Shown in pieces: positions 8,581-17,904 of a stretch of 36,399 nt of DNA; position 1 is the stretch's first letter; each line of letters starts with the position of its first letter. A program made the translations under genes and the position numbers. Location: positions 1 to 36,399 of the IMG/VR virus record IMGVR_UViG_3300013101_000036, one strand, 5' to 3'. Source of the stretch: a virus. The notes beneath the pieces are model-generated. The model saw only the letters and a list, made by a program, of their open reading frames with translations. It searched no databases and was not told the origin of the DNA.

Positions 8581-10286
8581 TAGCACATGCTCCATAAGTC
8601 TGTGGCTGACCCGATAGGATCATGATAATCTGTTATCCAGTCCCTAGATGTGTTGTATTGTCTATGTCTGTTTGTCACAATAGCGGCAGTGGCATTACAT
8701 AGAAGAGCACCATCTATACTTTGGGCTTGGTTCTCTCCGTCACATACTACTTGATGGGCATTACTGCCATACGGCTGTCTGTAGTAGTTAGTAAAGGTGG
8801 CTGTTACTGTATCAGTACCTAAGTCGTACTTCAGTATAGATGGGTTAGAAGCCGATCCTGTCCATATATAACTAGACATGTCCCTGAACAGCACCAATAC
8901 AGATGGGTCCCCTACCTTATAGGCCAAAGAGAACGCAGTAAGTACAGCATCTGTAGCACACTCCACTTTGTTCATATACCCTAGTGTCCTAGATCCTGCA
9001 TTATCATACGGATGCAGTATATATCCTATTACGTTGTTACATGCAGAAGAGATATATCTGGTGTTACTAGCGTCTGTCACACCTGTAATTACCGCACCGT
9101 TCTCTAATGCTAAGTCATACTTCAATATAGCATTATCAGCGTCAGTTGTTCCGTATGCACACACCCACGCATATACAGTATTAGTGAAAGTATGCCCGTA
9201 CGTAGAGTTATTAGGCATAGCTAGGTTATTACGCATAGACACAGGGTCTATTGATAACCTGTGAACGATGCTGTACGTGGAAGTACTTCCGTTAGGATCT
9301 CCTCCACCAAAAAAGAAGATATACCCATTAGCAGCTGATATAGCCCCACTCCCATGTCTCATGGCATATTTAAGTTCTATGGGTGATGACTGCAACCTAG
9401 TGGCAAATATATTCCAATCAAACCGATCAAGTGTTCTTACAGTAGCACCAGCAGTGGACTGACCTCCTGCTATGTATGAGTATTTGACTCCAGTAGCCTT
9501 ATACACATCCATATATGATCCAGCCTCGCCATGCTCCATCCATGCAGCCGCAGGTGCATATATCGTCACTCTCTCGTAATACTGTAAAGGAGGCCAAAAG
9601 GATATGTTACGAGGCCCTACAATACGGTACATGTTGTAGTGGCTATCGTTATACATACGACCGCCCATGTCGTGAACCTCAAATCTAGTACAAGGTAGAC
9701 CATTTCTAAACACGTTCACTGCTTGGAAATCTTGCAAGGTATAGCCCATGTTAGGCAAGGCTCTAACAGATGGGTACTGTTTATCTGTCATATCCCCTTC
9801 TATCGTATGATAGATAAACGACCCATTGTTTATATTTTTGTATACCCTCGATTCATTGTCTCGTCCTACAGTAATACTGGACATAAGCACAGATCCAAAC
9901 GAGCTACCACCGCCTCCAGAAGCTAATGCCTCTTCAGCCTTAGCTAGTGCTTCGTCTGCTGTGCTTGTTGTATCTTCTAGTTTGGTAGTCAGGTCGCTTA
10001 GCGTTTTAGCTGTGACATTGGCTGACACATACGTGTTTATAGGCCAAGGCTGCTGTATGCCTTCCACCCCTCTGGATACCGTAAGTGTGTCCCCTGTCCT
10101 GCTCTCAAGACTTACCACTTCCCATTTAGTGTATGACACATCGTGTAGGGTTATGAGTTCATACTCCCCGAAGCCTGGTGAGGTAAACAGACCACCTGTG
10201 CCTAGTGATATCTCAAGAGAAGTGTTGCTGTTGTCTATAGCTGTCTCTAATATAGTAGATGCTGTATTTGAAAATAGCTGTGTCAT
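8580..10286 (-). CDS. Tail fibre/receptor-binding protein with kelch-like propeller
   Basis: A 568-residue protein. Residues about 1-100 form a fibre N-terminal domain shared with the 115-residue gene at 13206-13553: FSNTASTILETAI, GGLFTSPGFGEYELITL, WEVVSLESRTGDTLTVSRGVEG. This domain probably anchors fibres to the tail. Residues about 103-130 are an Ala/Glu-rich helix ending in a GGGGSS linker. The rest shows kelch-like blades (YIAGGQSTAGATVRTLDRFD, GYIFFFGGGDPNGSTSTYSI). Start and stop overlap neighbours as ATGA and TAATG. A receptor-binding role is inferred from the architecture. Confidence 0.75.
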   Translation of the reverse strand: MTQLFSNTASTILETAIDNSNTSLEISLGTGGLFTSPGFGEYELITLHDVSYTKWEVVSLESRTGDTLTVSRGVEGIQQPWPINTYVSANVTAKTLSDLTTKLEDTTSTADEALAKAEEALASGGGGSSFGSVLMSSITVGRDNESRVYKNINNGSFIYHTIEGDMTDKQYPSVRALPNMGYTLQDFQAVNVFRNGLPCTRFEVHDMGGRMYNDSHYNMYRIVGPRNISFWPPLQYYERVTIYAPAAAWMEHGEAGSYMDVYKATGVKYSYIAGGQSTAGATVRTLDRFDWNIFATRLQSSPIELKYAMRHGSGAISAANGYIFFFGGGDPNGSTSTYSIVHRLSIDPVSMRNNLAMPNNSTYGHTFTNTVYAWVCAYGTTDADNAILKYDLALENGAVITGVTDASNTRYISSACNNVIGYILHPYDNAGSRTLGYMNKVECATDAVLTAFSLAYKVGDPSVLVLFRDMSSYIWTGSASNPSILKYDLGTDTVTATFTNYYRQPYGSNAHQVVCDGENQAQSIDGALLCNATAAIVTNRHRQYNTSRDWITDYHDPIGSATDLWSMC

Positions 10287-11266
10287 AATATAAATTCCAC
10301 CGTTGCTTGAGTACCATCAGGCCATGTACCTTCTGGTGTACTAAAATATTTATGTTTATGCCAAGTTATCTCGTCATCTGAATACACTACCATAAACCCC
10401 AAGGCAGTAGAACTGTACCCACGACCAGCGTTAATTGCTATAGTTACGGGAAGTAGAGGGGATGGAAATTGATACCCTGCACCATGCCCTTGGTATATCG
10501 AGCACTCAGTAGATAGGTTAGAGTCAAACGCTTCCGATATGCTCCTATCATTACATGTGATCCACGCAGTAGGCGTACCTGACCCTACTAAGTTAGACCC
10601 CCCTATCGCATTTCTAAATTCTATCTGACGTACAGAGAAGTAACTACCATTACGTGCTATATCACCAACTAGGATTCCCCAGTATTTATGTGACTGATAA
10701 GGCATACCTGCTTTCTTTAATCCTATGCTGATACGATGACTGTACCATCTATGACCCCACGGTATCTCTGGGTACACTTCTGCAAGTTCATGCTGTGTAG
10801 TATCACCAATCAACTGCCAATTCATTAAGTCATTAGACCCATGTAATATGTATCCACTAAGTGTGGTCTCTATGCACAAATTAATCTTATATAAGTGAAC
10901 ACGCCTGTTAAAGTCTATATAAAGGGATGGTGAACTGTTCTGTGTATAACTAAGAAACTGTAGAAACCCAGCAGCACCTAGACGCATTCTCGATAGCCAG
11001 TAATCCGTGGATGTTCTTGGCTCTACGTCCGACCATATAGTTACAGCCTCATCCATCATAATATTAGGGGAACTCTCGCTCTCCCTTATATCTATGAAAT
11101 GGTATCTCCCATGATAGCTAGATGAAGGTGCTATGGGCTGAAGTTCCATACGTCTATTATCTGGTGTGAATATCCGTAGATATCTGAACTTTGTGACTCG
11201 TGGTCCGTAGCTTTTATTTGCTGGTACAATACCTCCCAACTTAGTAGTAGATATACCGTACATCAT
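10283..11266 (-). CDS. Tail surface protein with two F5/8C (discoidin)-like modules
   Basis: A 327-residue protein with two galactose-binding-like modules in tandem. The first (about 30-205) includes LYKINLCIETTLSGYILHGS, NDLMNWQLIG and SHKYWGILVGD, then FSVRQIEFRN, a typical end strand of the fold. The second (about 206-327) includes AWITCNDRSISEAFDSNLST, LGFMVVYSDDEITWHKH and a final beta strand. Such modules bind glycans on surfaces, so host or mucus adhesion is likely but unproven. The start is an ATGATG at 11266/11263 overlapping the upstream TGA; I list the first ATG. Codon use is rich in ATA, AGA and CTA, unlike the capsid gene. Confidence 0.7.
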   Translation of the reverse strand: MMYGISTTKLGGIVPANKSYGPRVTKFRYLRIFTPDNRRMELQPIAPSSSYHGRYHFIDIRESESSPNIMMDEAVTIWSDVEPRTSTDYWLSRMRLGAAGFLQFLSYTQNSSPSLYIDFNRRVHLYKINLCIETTLSGYILHGSNDLMNWQLIGDTTQHELAEVYPEIPWGHRWYSHRISIGLKKAGMPYQSHKYWGILVGDIARNGSYFSVRQIEFRNAIGGSNLVGSGTPTAWITCNDRSISEAFDSNLSTECSIYQGHGAGYQFPSPLLPVTIAINAGRGYSSTALGFMVVYSDDEITWHKHKYFSTPEGTWPDGTQATVEFIL

Positions 11267-12750
11267 TCACTCCACGCCCACCAAGCATACTGTGTGCCTA
11301 GTGTGTTCACTTCTGCTTGGTCTGATTTAAGCTCAAACCCTGTATCATTGAGGGTTATTATTGACGTATAAGTAGTGTATGGATTACTAAGGTCAGCCAA
11401 GTACCCATTCTGCACATACACGGCATTATCTGCAATACCGTCATATATCCGCTTTATTACTACAACATGTGGATTGACACCCAGCGTGTCTATTATAGTG
11501 CCAGATATAGTGCCATCCCCTGTATACGTACCAGCAGAAAATAGACCAGGTGCTTTGTCTATGCAGATAACACCAGCCCACGTACTAGGGTATTCATCAT
11601 GAAAGGTTATCTGCTTTTCTGTTATACCGATAATAGGAGTTGTAGATGTTTTTTTAGTTAAGAATAACGTGTTGCCATAGTCAGGGTGTGTAAGCCCTAT
11701 TATAGATCCGCCATCAGTGAGCCAGATACAATCTGGTATTTTACCTAAAGGATTTATAGACACGGATACATCGCCTACTGTAGCCATATCCCTAGCCGTA
11801 GCTACCCCTAGCTCTGGGTTATTAGTAAAGCCAAACGCACTATACGTTTCTCCTCCTATAGAGAAACTACGAATATATGTATGATTAGGGTCCCATGAAT
11901 TAGTAGGTTCATGACCTATACCGTTTGCAAAACCTGTCTTAGTGAGTAGAGTACAGTTCTGATACGTGCTACTGCTATATCTGTCATATCCCTCACCTAT
12001 TACATTACGTATAGCCGCCTTATCGAGCCACATAACAGAGAATGTATGACCGCCTGAGTCTCCTCTTGTCTTAAAGAGTAGATACAGGCTTAGTTGGCAT
12101 CCTGTCTGTATAAATCTCCCTATGTTGACCCAGTATAGATGAGTAGATGGGGTGGTATTCCACATGGTTTCTGGATCATAAGTGTCACCAAGGATAGATG
12201 CATCTACAACTACGTCTTTTATGTGGTCTAGCGTACCTGGCCTGAAGTATCTGACATGCCATTCGTTATCATTATAGTCTGAATGAAACCGACCCTCTGG
12301 GATCACTAGCCTCCAGTATTTCGCTTTTATCTTTGTGTGAGGTATCCATATATAGGCAGGCAGGTCATTAGCAGCACTGGACTTCTCAAAGTAGGATACG
12401 AATATCGCAGGCAGTTCAAATCTATTCCATGTATACTTATCTGTGGACCACTCACAATGTAACTGTACGGATATACGACCACTTCCATACGTATCAAGAA
12501 AAGAGTTATCGCAGGATATAGCTACGTGTGTAAGATTAGTAGGTACATCAAACTCACAGCCAACTGCTGCTAGAGTTTTAACTAGCTTAGGCTCAGTCCA
12601 CCAGTCTACTGGCACTACTACAAAGTCACTATATGTACCGATACCTGTCCATCTACCCGTCCACATGCGTTTACGGCTCTTGTGCACTTTAGAGTCACTG
12701 GCTATAGGCAGTACCTCTTTATTCGGTAATCCGTAAGGCTTTCCAGGCAT
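11263..12750 (-). CDS. Tail adhesin: F5/8C-like module plus C-terminal beta domain
   Basis: A 495-residue protein. Residues about 35-170 look like a galactose-binding module (LTHVAISCDNSFLDTYGSGR, WSTDKYTWNRFELP, IKAKYWRLVIPEGRFHSDYN, WHVRYFRPG). The C-terminal part (about 385-495) contains GLFSAGTYTGDGTISGTIID then NPHVVVIKRI. This matches the pattern of a domain found at the ends of phage tail fibres and tail-surface proteins (DUF7483-like), ending in YAWWAWSE. The middle contains beta strands of unknown fold. It starts in a TAATG junction at 12750 and overlaps the following gene. Confidence 0.7.
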   Translation of the reverse strand: MPGKPYGLPNKEVLPIASDSKVHKSRKRMWTGRWTGIGTYSDFVVVPVDWWTEPKLVKTLAAVGCEFDVPTNLTHVAISCDNSFLDTYGSGRISVQLHCEWSTDKYTWNRFELPAIFVSYFEKSSAANDLPAYIWIPHTKIKAKYWRLVIPEGRFHSDYNDNEWHVRYFRPGTLDHIKDVVVDASILGDTYDPETMWNTTPSTHLYWVNIGRFIQTGCQLSLYLLFKTRGDSGGHTFSVMWLDKAAIRNVIGEGYDRYSSSTYQNCTLLTKTGFANGIGHEPTNSWDPNHTYIRSFSIGGETYSAFGFTNNPELGVATARDMATVGDVSVSINPLGKIPDCIWLTDGGSIIGLTHPDYGNTLFLTKKTSTTPIIGITEKQITFHDEYPSTWAGVICIDKAPGLFSAGTYTGDGTISGTIIDTLGVNPHVVVIKRIYDGIADNAVYVQNGYLADLSNPYTTYTSIITLNDTGFELKSDQAEVNTLGTQYAWWAWSE

Positions 12751-13178
12751 TAATAGTCACCACCCCACGCAGTTATATGCAACGGGCTTTCTATGGTTGT
12801 GTAAAGTGAAGCGTATAAGCTATCACCTGGTGCTAATGTAAGGAATCTGTCTGCTGGATCTAAATACTCAGCGTACACATAATCCAGTAAGCTGGCTACA
12901 GGTGCAGGCACACCAGATATTCTGTTGTACAGTGGCACAGGTATCTCTGATATTAAATGATAGTTGGTAGCATTCTCTATCCATAGCCGTATAACGGACG
13001 CAGTAGATATAGCGTCTGAGTGTACAGCACTTATGGCATGTACCCTTGACCCATTATCTACATCTGCTTGGAATAATTTAATAGTGCCTGACCCATCTGC
13101 CGTAGTGCTACCTAGTAGTAGCTCTATTGACGAGTTTCTTATACCACCCACAAATATAGGTTGTGCATTAGCTGCCAT
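12750..13178 (-). CDS. Small beta-rich virion protein
   Basis: A 142-residue protein of a recognisable small phage virion type: ANAQPIFVGGIRNSSIELLL at the start, ADGSGTIKLFQADVDNGSRVHAISAVHSD near residues 27-55, ASVIRLWIENATNYHLISEIPVP near residues 60-82, LAPGDSLYASLYTT near residue 117, and a final AWGGDY. Members occur among tail-fibre and decoration genes of many phages; their precise role is unknown. The start at 13178 follows a TAGGAG site placed directly after the palindrome at 13192-13205. The stop/start junction with the next gene is TAATG. Confidence 0.75.
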   Translation of the reverse strand: MAANAQPIFVGGIRNSSIELLLGSTTADGSGTIKLFQADVDNGSRVHAISAVHSDAISTASVIRLWIENATNYHLISEIPVPLYNRISGVPAPVASLLDYVYAEYLDPADRFLTLAPGDSLYASLYTTIESPLHITAWGGDY

Positions 13179-13191
13179 GTGTTCTCCTAGA

Positions 13192-13205
13192 TGAACTCAA
13201 GTTCA
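13192..13205. promoter_or_regulatory. Dispersed palindrome, copy 3 (intergenic)
   Basis: TGAACTCAAGTTCA fits exactly between the stop codon of the upstream gene (ending at 13206) and the Shine-Dalgarno of the gene starting at 13178. It takes up 14 of the 27 bases in this gap. In a region where most genes touch or overlap, the gap seems to exist for this site. Confidence 0.7.
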
Positions 13206-13553
13206 TTACTTAAAGTTTTGATAAGCGAATACTGTTAATACAGATCCTACTTGCTCTTTCTGCAAGAAGCGGTCAAGTGTGTCTTCAGTTATAGAAGCCT
13301 TTACTATAGCTCCTGCTAACCATGATCGTATTAGTCCCTCATGACCTCGCTCTACCTCCATTATGTCACCTACCCTGTCGATCATCTTAACGACCTCCCA
13401 GTATGTGCCATCCGTGATCGTAAGTAACTCAAATTCTGCCAAGGTTGGTGCAGTGAATAGTCCACCGTCAGTGGTAGCCACTGATATAGTGGTATCAGCA
13501 GTATCAATGTTTGACGTAAGGTATGTCTGTGCAAAGTTACTGTATATCTGCAT
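13206..13553 (-). CDS. Short protein consisting of a fibre N-terminal attachment domain
   Basis: A 115-residue protein that aligns by eye over nearly its whole length with the first ~100 residues of the fibre at 8580-10286: YSNFAQTYLTSNIDTADTTI, GGLFTAPTLAEFELLTI, YWEVVKMIDRVGDIMEVERG, then a stretch ending in DTLDRFLQKEQ. It therefore looks like a free-standing version of the fibre-anchoring domain, either an adaptor or a remnant of a fibre whose distal part was lost. It begins 2 bases after the stop of the 553-residue gene and is followed by a palindrome-containing gap. Confidence 0.75.
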   Translation of the reverse strand: MQIYSNFAQTYLTSNIDTADTTISVATTDGGLFTAPTLAEFELLTITDGTYWEVVKMIDRVGDIMEVERGHEGLIRSWLAGAIVKASITEDTLDRFLQKEQVGSVLTVFAYQNFK

Positions 13554-13555
13554 GG

Positions 13556-15217
13556 CTATCCCTTGTTGTTTAATATTGAAATGTGTATGGATACGTCATC
13601 TGGTGTTTCTTGACTTTGTGCATAGTCAACAAAGTCTCTCTTAAACCATATAGGTATAAAGTCATTCTGCGTTAGCATGGGAAGAGTATAGCAGGTATCT
13701 TCTGATGTGGCTAAAACGAAGTCAACGCCAGTAGGCTCTACGTTCTCGGAGGATACTGACTGGGCTATAGAATTAATACCAGAAGGATCTGCCCCTATAT
13801 ATATTTTGTTACCATTAGCTAGGTTATCCTTCGATATCCATATACGTATGCCTGCTGCGTCTTCCTTAGTTGACTTGTTTCTAAGGTATAAACATCTATA
13901 CGTGTCTGCACCTGTATACGCATCGAGTAATGTAGCGTCAGGGAATAGTGAGTTAATACCAGGTATAAGCTCAGTAAATGATATGTTACTACCTAGAGAT
14001 AGAGAAGGGTCAGTATTTGAGTTACCTCCAGATAAATGCATTGCCATGTTTACTATGCGTTTATATGTGCCTTCCTGTCCCTCTATGGTGTAGTTAATGT
14101 GTAGTGATCCAAAGTTATCAGGTGGATAGTATAGGTCAGGGCCTGTGAGGGCTATGTCATCTACATCAAACATACTAAACCCAGTAACATCCATATACCT
14201 TCCAAGGTATGCCAAGAACACACAAGACTTTAGACGAGTCTCATCTGTCGCTGATGAGTACAGTATAATCTCGTTACCACTGTTGACATCTAAAGGGACA
14301 GGGATGACACTACGTGACCTGCTATATGCATCAGGGACCACGCCATGAGGGGGATTAGACCAATAGGGTTCAGTGCCCCTTACAGACCATCCCTGCATAG
14401 AGTATCTTATAGTAAATAACGCAGTACCTGCATTTCCTGGGTATGATGGCCTATACTCCGCATCTGATGACCATAAGTCTGCCGTTCTTTCATACTTACC
14501 TCCTCCTAGCGACCACGTAATAGGTACAGTGAGATAGCCTATAACTGCAAACGTGCTACCCCCTAACCTAGATGCCCATACATCTCCATTACTATCAAAC
14601 CCTGCTATATTGCTATAGGGTACTGCATAGTTCTCACTAAGTAGATGGTCAGGATCAGCCTGTCTAGGGTTCACTACTATACTAGAGTATGTGCCATCAA
14701 ATACAACAGCAGTTGGTGGCTTTGCACCATACTGTCTAAAGTAGGGTATATCCCAGATGTTAGCCTCTTGAAACGTACTATTGGGGGATGGTAGCCAGTC
14801 ATTTATAGGGATCTCATAATCTGATCTATCAGGGGATGCCACTTCTGGAAACATCTGTATTTCGTCATACGTGAAATATCCCACTAGATGTACAGTAGGT
14901 GTCGGTATGCCGTAGTAAACACCTGTATACACGTACTTCTCTGGGTTAGAACCCTCTGGCCCTAGGTTCACAAGAAAAAACTCTTTGCTATATGCAGACA
15001 TGCCCCAGCCTACTGCACTAAGCACAGGCAGGTCTGACATACCTGGATACCAGTAATCTACACACAGATACCTACCAGGATTCCCTTGGCTACTATCGTT
15101 AACGTAGTACATCATAGCCACTGCACCGTTAGCAGGCACATACTTTTTTAATGATTGGAGACGTACATTAAGGTCTCGTGATGCTATGCTCCACGGCTTA
15201 TCTAGGAATACGGGCAT
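13556..15217 (-). CDS. Tail surface protein carrying a C-terminal copy of the shared IW-K-R domain
   Basis: A 553-residue protein. The first ~380 residues are beta-rich and aromatic (YLCVDYWYPGMSDLPVLS, RTADLWSSDAEYRPSYPG) with no recognised family. The C-terminal ~170 residues are a copy of the domain shared by five genes here: MHLSGGNSNTDPSLSLGSNI near residue 390, YRCLYLRNKS and IRIWISKD near residues 440-460, IGADPSGIN, and FIPIWFKRDF near residue 525. The shared part probably docks these proteins onto a common site of the tail tip or onto each other. It starts 3 bases after the previous stop. Confidence 0.65.
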   Translation of the reverse strand: MPVFLDKPWSIASRDLNVRLQSLKKYVPANGAVAMMYYVNDSSQGNPGRYLCVDYWYPGMSDLPVLSAVGWGMSAYSKEFFLVNLGPEGSNPEKYVYTGVYYGIPTPTVHLVGYFTYDEIQMFPEVASPDRSDYEIPINDWLPSPNSTFQEANIWDIPYFRQYGAKPPTAVVFDGTYSSIVVNPRQADPDHLLSENYAVPYSNIAGFDSNGDVWASRLGGSTFAVIGYLTVPITWSLGGGKYERTADLWSSDAEYRPSYPGNAGTALFTIRYSMQGWSVRGTEPYWSNPPHGVVPDAYSRSRSVIPVPLDVNSGNEIILYSSATDETRLKSCVFLAYLGRYMDVTGFSMFDVDDIALTGPDLYYPPDNFGSLHINYTIEGQEGTYKRIVNMAMHLSGGNSNTDPSLSLGSNISFTELIPGINSLFPDATLLDAYTGADTYRCLYLRNKSTKEDAAGIRIWISKDNLANGNKIYIGADPSGINSIAQSVSSENVEPTGVDFVLATSEDTCYTLPMLTQNDFIPIWFKRDFVDYAQSQETPDDVSIHISILNNKG

Positions 15218-15220
15218 GTG

Positions 15221-15643
15221 TCACCATGATATCAAAGGATTAGGCCAGCTAAGGCGAAGAGTGGATAATTTGAACACAAGGTCAGTAGGGAACACTCCAT
15301 AACATATAAGCGGTTTATCTATATTGTATGCTGTAATATCTGCATAGATAACTAAATTGCTTACCGTAGTATCAAGTTGCTCAAAGGCTACATCACCTAT
15401 TCTGAACTCTGCCTTGGTCCCCGATGTTATTACATCTGCACCTGGTATAACTATGCCTCCTTTTTGGTAGTGCAATGTAGGTGCGACCTCTAGTGCTTGT
15501 ATATCATTGAATGATACCATCCTGTCTGTGTACTTAAACCCAGGAGCTAACAAAGCCATTTTCAACGTATCAGTAGCTAGACGCACACCTCCACCAAGTA
15601 TGAACTCCTTAGTACGTGTAAATTGGTAGACAGCTATACTCAT
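15221..15643 (-). CDS. Small virion protein of the tail-fibre-associated family
   Basis: A 140-residue protein whose TAATG overlap at 15643 couples it to the upstream adhesin. It follows the pattern of a small phage protein family near fibre genes: EFILGGGVRLATDTLKMALLA, then HYQKGGIVIPGADVITSG, AEFRIGDVAFEQLDTTVSNL and VIYADIT, ending LRLSWPNPLISW. A related small protein lies at 6153-6563. The role within the virion is unknown. A weak two-mismatch version of the dispersed palindrome falls within it at 15271-15284; I do not annotate it as a site. Confidence 0.7.
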   Translation of the reverse strand: MSIAVYQFTRTKEFILGGGVRLATDTLKMALLAPGFKYTDRMVSFNDIQALEVAPTLHYQKGGIVIPGADVITSGTKAEFRIGDVAFEQLDTTVSNLVIYADITAYNIDKPLICYGVFPTDLVFKLSTLRLSWPNPLISW

Positions 15644-17094
15644 TATGTTTTTACTCTATAAGTTATTCTTGATAAGTCATTAATGACGGAGGTTGCTGTG
15701 CCTTGCGGTATCGTCCGTCTTATCCATATAGGTACTCTCTGTTTAAATACTATATCCCCCAGTATTAATGGGTTCTCAAAGGTGGGTGAACTGAATGTCA
15801 CTCCAGCAGGTGCAGTGGCATTATCTGGCACAAACGCAGGCACACCGCCTATACCCACAGGATCTACACCTATCTCTATGGTAGAAGGGCTATACGTGTC
15901 ATACGTTATAAACATTATAAGCTCACGTAGTGCTGCAAACTCATGGGTGTTGTGGAAATACACACAAACATACGTGAATGTGCCTACGTCAGCTTCTACT
16001 GGTGATACATCCTCTAGTACCTCTTGATCCCCATTGTCTACCTGTACTCTATACGCACCGTCACTTGCTGGCAAATCTGCGTAGGTAACGGACACTGTAA
16101 GGTATCCCTCCATCGCCCCTCGGCCTGATAGCAGAGTATACACACCGTCATACCCCACAAATACTGACCCACCATTTATATCGCCACTAGGTATCCAGTT
16201 AAGCCACCGCTGTCCGATACTATCTGTCACTATCGTTATGTGCCCCTCACCTCTAGCACTACTAGACCCACTAAGCATTTGCACACCTGGCATACCGTCT
16301 ATGTAATTGAAGTACTGACTAAGTGCTTCTTCTGTGCTCATCACACCGCCAGTGCTCTTTAGTGGGTCACTATTAGCCACGCCACCAGAGTATCGCCAAG
16401 ATACATTAGCTAAAGATGCAGAGGAGGCAGACTTAGGGCTACTTGGTATATTATTAGAATTTGTAAACCCTTTTATAAGGAATATGTCCAATAAGTCATT
16501 AGCATCAGTCAGTCCTTTAACCAACTTTGTGTAAGTAGGTAGATAGCTTGCGGAGGTCAATTGCTTACTTATATGGTACTCACCTATAACGAAGCGTGTC
16601 TGATATCCATTAGGGTTTATCACACTTACTGGATCTGTAAATGACTTTATAAGTACCCAATCAGTACCGTTATCTGAGTATAAGAAAGAGATACCTGTAA
16701 TTTTAGTACCAGAAGACATCTTTGCTTGTATGTACCATACAGGTATATACAGGGGATCGGGGAACTCAAGATTACCCCAAGCATTACTACCTACGACATT
16801 GGTGGTCCAGCCATTAGTTGTAGCGTCAGATAGCAGAGCCTTAGCTATATAGGTCCACTCACCGACATCCACCCCTGCCGTATATACCACATTATCTTTT
16901 CCTGCCACGTCTATAGCAGACACACCCATACGTAGCATTTTTACAGACTCACCGTATGTCCCTTTATTTATCAAAGGCTCGCTAATAGGTGAGTCATAAT
17001 ACATAGGATTTACTACTTGCATGTTCCAGAAGCTAGTAGAGTCTGAGGAGTCTACCCTTACTCTGTAGTATCTGTGCTTCCCGAAATTAGCCAT
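15643..17094 (-). CDS. Tail adhesin: F5/8C-like N-terminus plus shared IW-K-R domain
   Basis: A 483-residue protein. Residues about 1-175 resemble a galactose-binding module (HRYYRVRVDSSDSTSFWNMQ, WYIQAKMSSGTKITGISFLY, SDNGTDWVLIKSF). The C-terminal part is the domain shared by five neighbours: RYSGGVANSDPLKSTGG near residue 230, YVCVYFHNTHEFAALREL near residue 375, IEIGVDPVGIGG near residue 405, and VPIWIRRTIPQG near residue 453. Its ATG directly follows the previous TAA. The combination suggests a glycan-binding head on a common tail-docking domain, which is inference. Confidence 0.7.
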   Translation of the reverse strand: MANFGKHRYYRVRVDSSDSTSFWNMQVVNPMYYDSPISEPLINKGTYGESVKMLRMGVSAIDVAGKDNVVYTAGVDVGEWTYIAKALLSDATTNGWTTNVVGSNAWGNLEFPDPLYIPVWYIQAKMSSGTKITGISFLYSDNGTDWVLIKSFTDPVSVINPNGYQTRFVIGEYHISKQLTSASYLPTYTKLVKGLTDANDLLDIFLIKGFTNSNNIPSSPKSASSASLANVSWRYSGGVANSDPLKSTGGVMSTEEALSQYFNYIDGMPGVQMLSGSSSARGEGHITIVTDSIGQRWLNWIPSGDINGGSVFVGYDGVYTLLSGRGAMEGYLTVSVTYADLPASDGAYRVQVDNGDQEVLEDVSPVEADVGTFTYVCVYFHNTHEFAALRELIMFITYDTYSPSTIEIGVDPVGIGGVPAFVPDNATAPAGVTFSSPTFENPLILGDIVFKQRVPIWIRRTIPQGTATSVINDLSRITYRVKT

Positions 17095-17904
17095 TTAATC
17101 ACCAACATACGTATTTATACCCAAGGTAAACATATTGTTTATCACCTCAGCAGATACGAACTTAGGTACAGTACGCTTAACCCATATAGGTATGCTTTCT
17201 CCAGGAGCGAGCACACTGAGTAGTTCTTGAGCTAATAGTGGGTCTAGCTCTGATTCAAAGGTCAGTCCTGATAATGCACTACTAGGGTCAGTCTCATCTA
17301 TTAGAGATACAGCAACACCCGTAGTAACCCCGTCACCTATACCTGCATCAGTATCAAAGGCGTACTCTATTAGATCGTCACCTTCTGTAGTGTTCAGTAG
17401 GTATAAAGCTAACTTTGCTATGTCAGTTACTACGTGATTATTAGTTAGGTAAATACACCGATGCTGGCGTATGCCATTGGTGGCTTGGTTCTTAGTTACG
17501 TCAGAAAATAGAGAGTTCTGCGGTGTACTTATCACGATGTTATCCACGCTGTACGTAGTGGGTAATGAAGCCTCCACCACATCAACCAGCATATACCCAT
17601 TAGGAGTGCCAGATGACCCTGCTAAAAAGTAGGTTCTATCACCCTCGCCTAGGTAACTTATGCGTAAACCTTGACTACCATTAGGTGGGGTCAGAGCTAT
17701 TGATGTGTTAGATGGGTCTACAATAAGCTGACCATCGCCATTCTGCATACCTGCAATCTCTAATACTGTTATCCCAGGTATAGTGAGTGCTGTGGACTGC
17801 TGTGATGCAGGGACTACAGAGGATTTAACACCGCCTATACTAAGTGTCTGATCCCCGTTAGCTGCACCACCTGAATACGTCAATACAACGTCTGCTATAT
17901 CCAT
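17095..17904 (-). CDS. Tail protein, shared IW-K-R domain (paralogue 2 of a tandem pair)
   Basis: A 269-residue protein made almost wholly of the shared domain: VVLTYSGGAANGDQTLSIGG near the start, HRCIYLTNNHVVTDIAKLAL and FDTDAGIGDG in the middle, and IPIWVKRTVPKF near residue 240. It has the same length as the gene just upstream (17904-18713) and a matching layout, so the two look like a tandem duplication that has diverged. They are joined by a TAATG overlap. The function is not known; a structural tail-tip role follows from the neighbours. Confidence 0.7.
   Translation of the reverse strand: MDIADVVLTYSGGAANGDQTLSIGGVKSSVVPASQQSTALTIPGITVLEIAGMQNGDGQLIVDPSNTSIALTPPNGSQGLRISYLGEGDRTYFLAGSSGTPNGYMLVDVVEASLPTTYSVDNIVISTPQNSLFSDVTKNQATNGIRQHRCIYLTNNHVVTDIAKLALYLLNTTEGDDLIEYAFDTDAGIGDGVTTGVAVSLIDETDPSSALSGLTFESELDPLLAQELLSVLAPGESIPIWVKRTVPKFVSAEVINNMFTLGINTYVGD

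Noticed and set aside
15271-15284. Two-mismatch version of the palindrome, TGAACACAAGGTCA
   Set aside because: About 0.2 sequences this similar are expected by chance in the window, and its right half-site is broken, so I do not count it.
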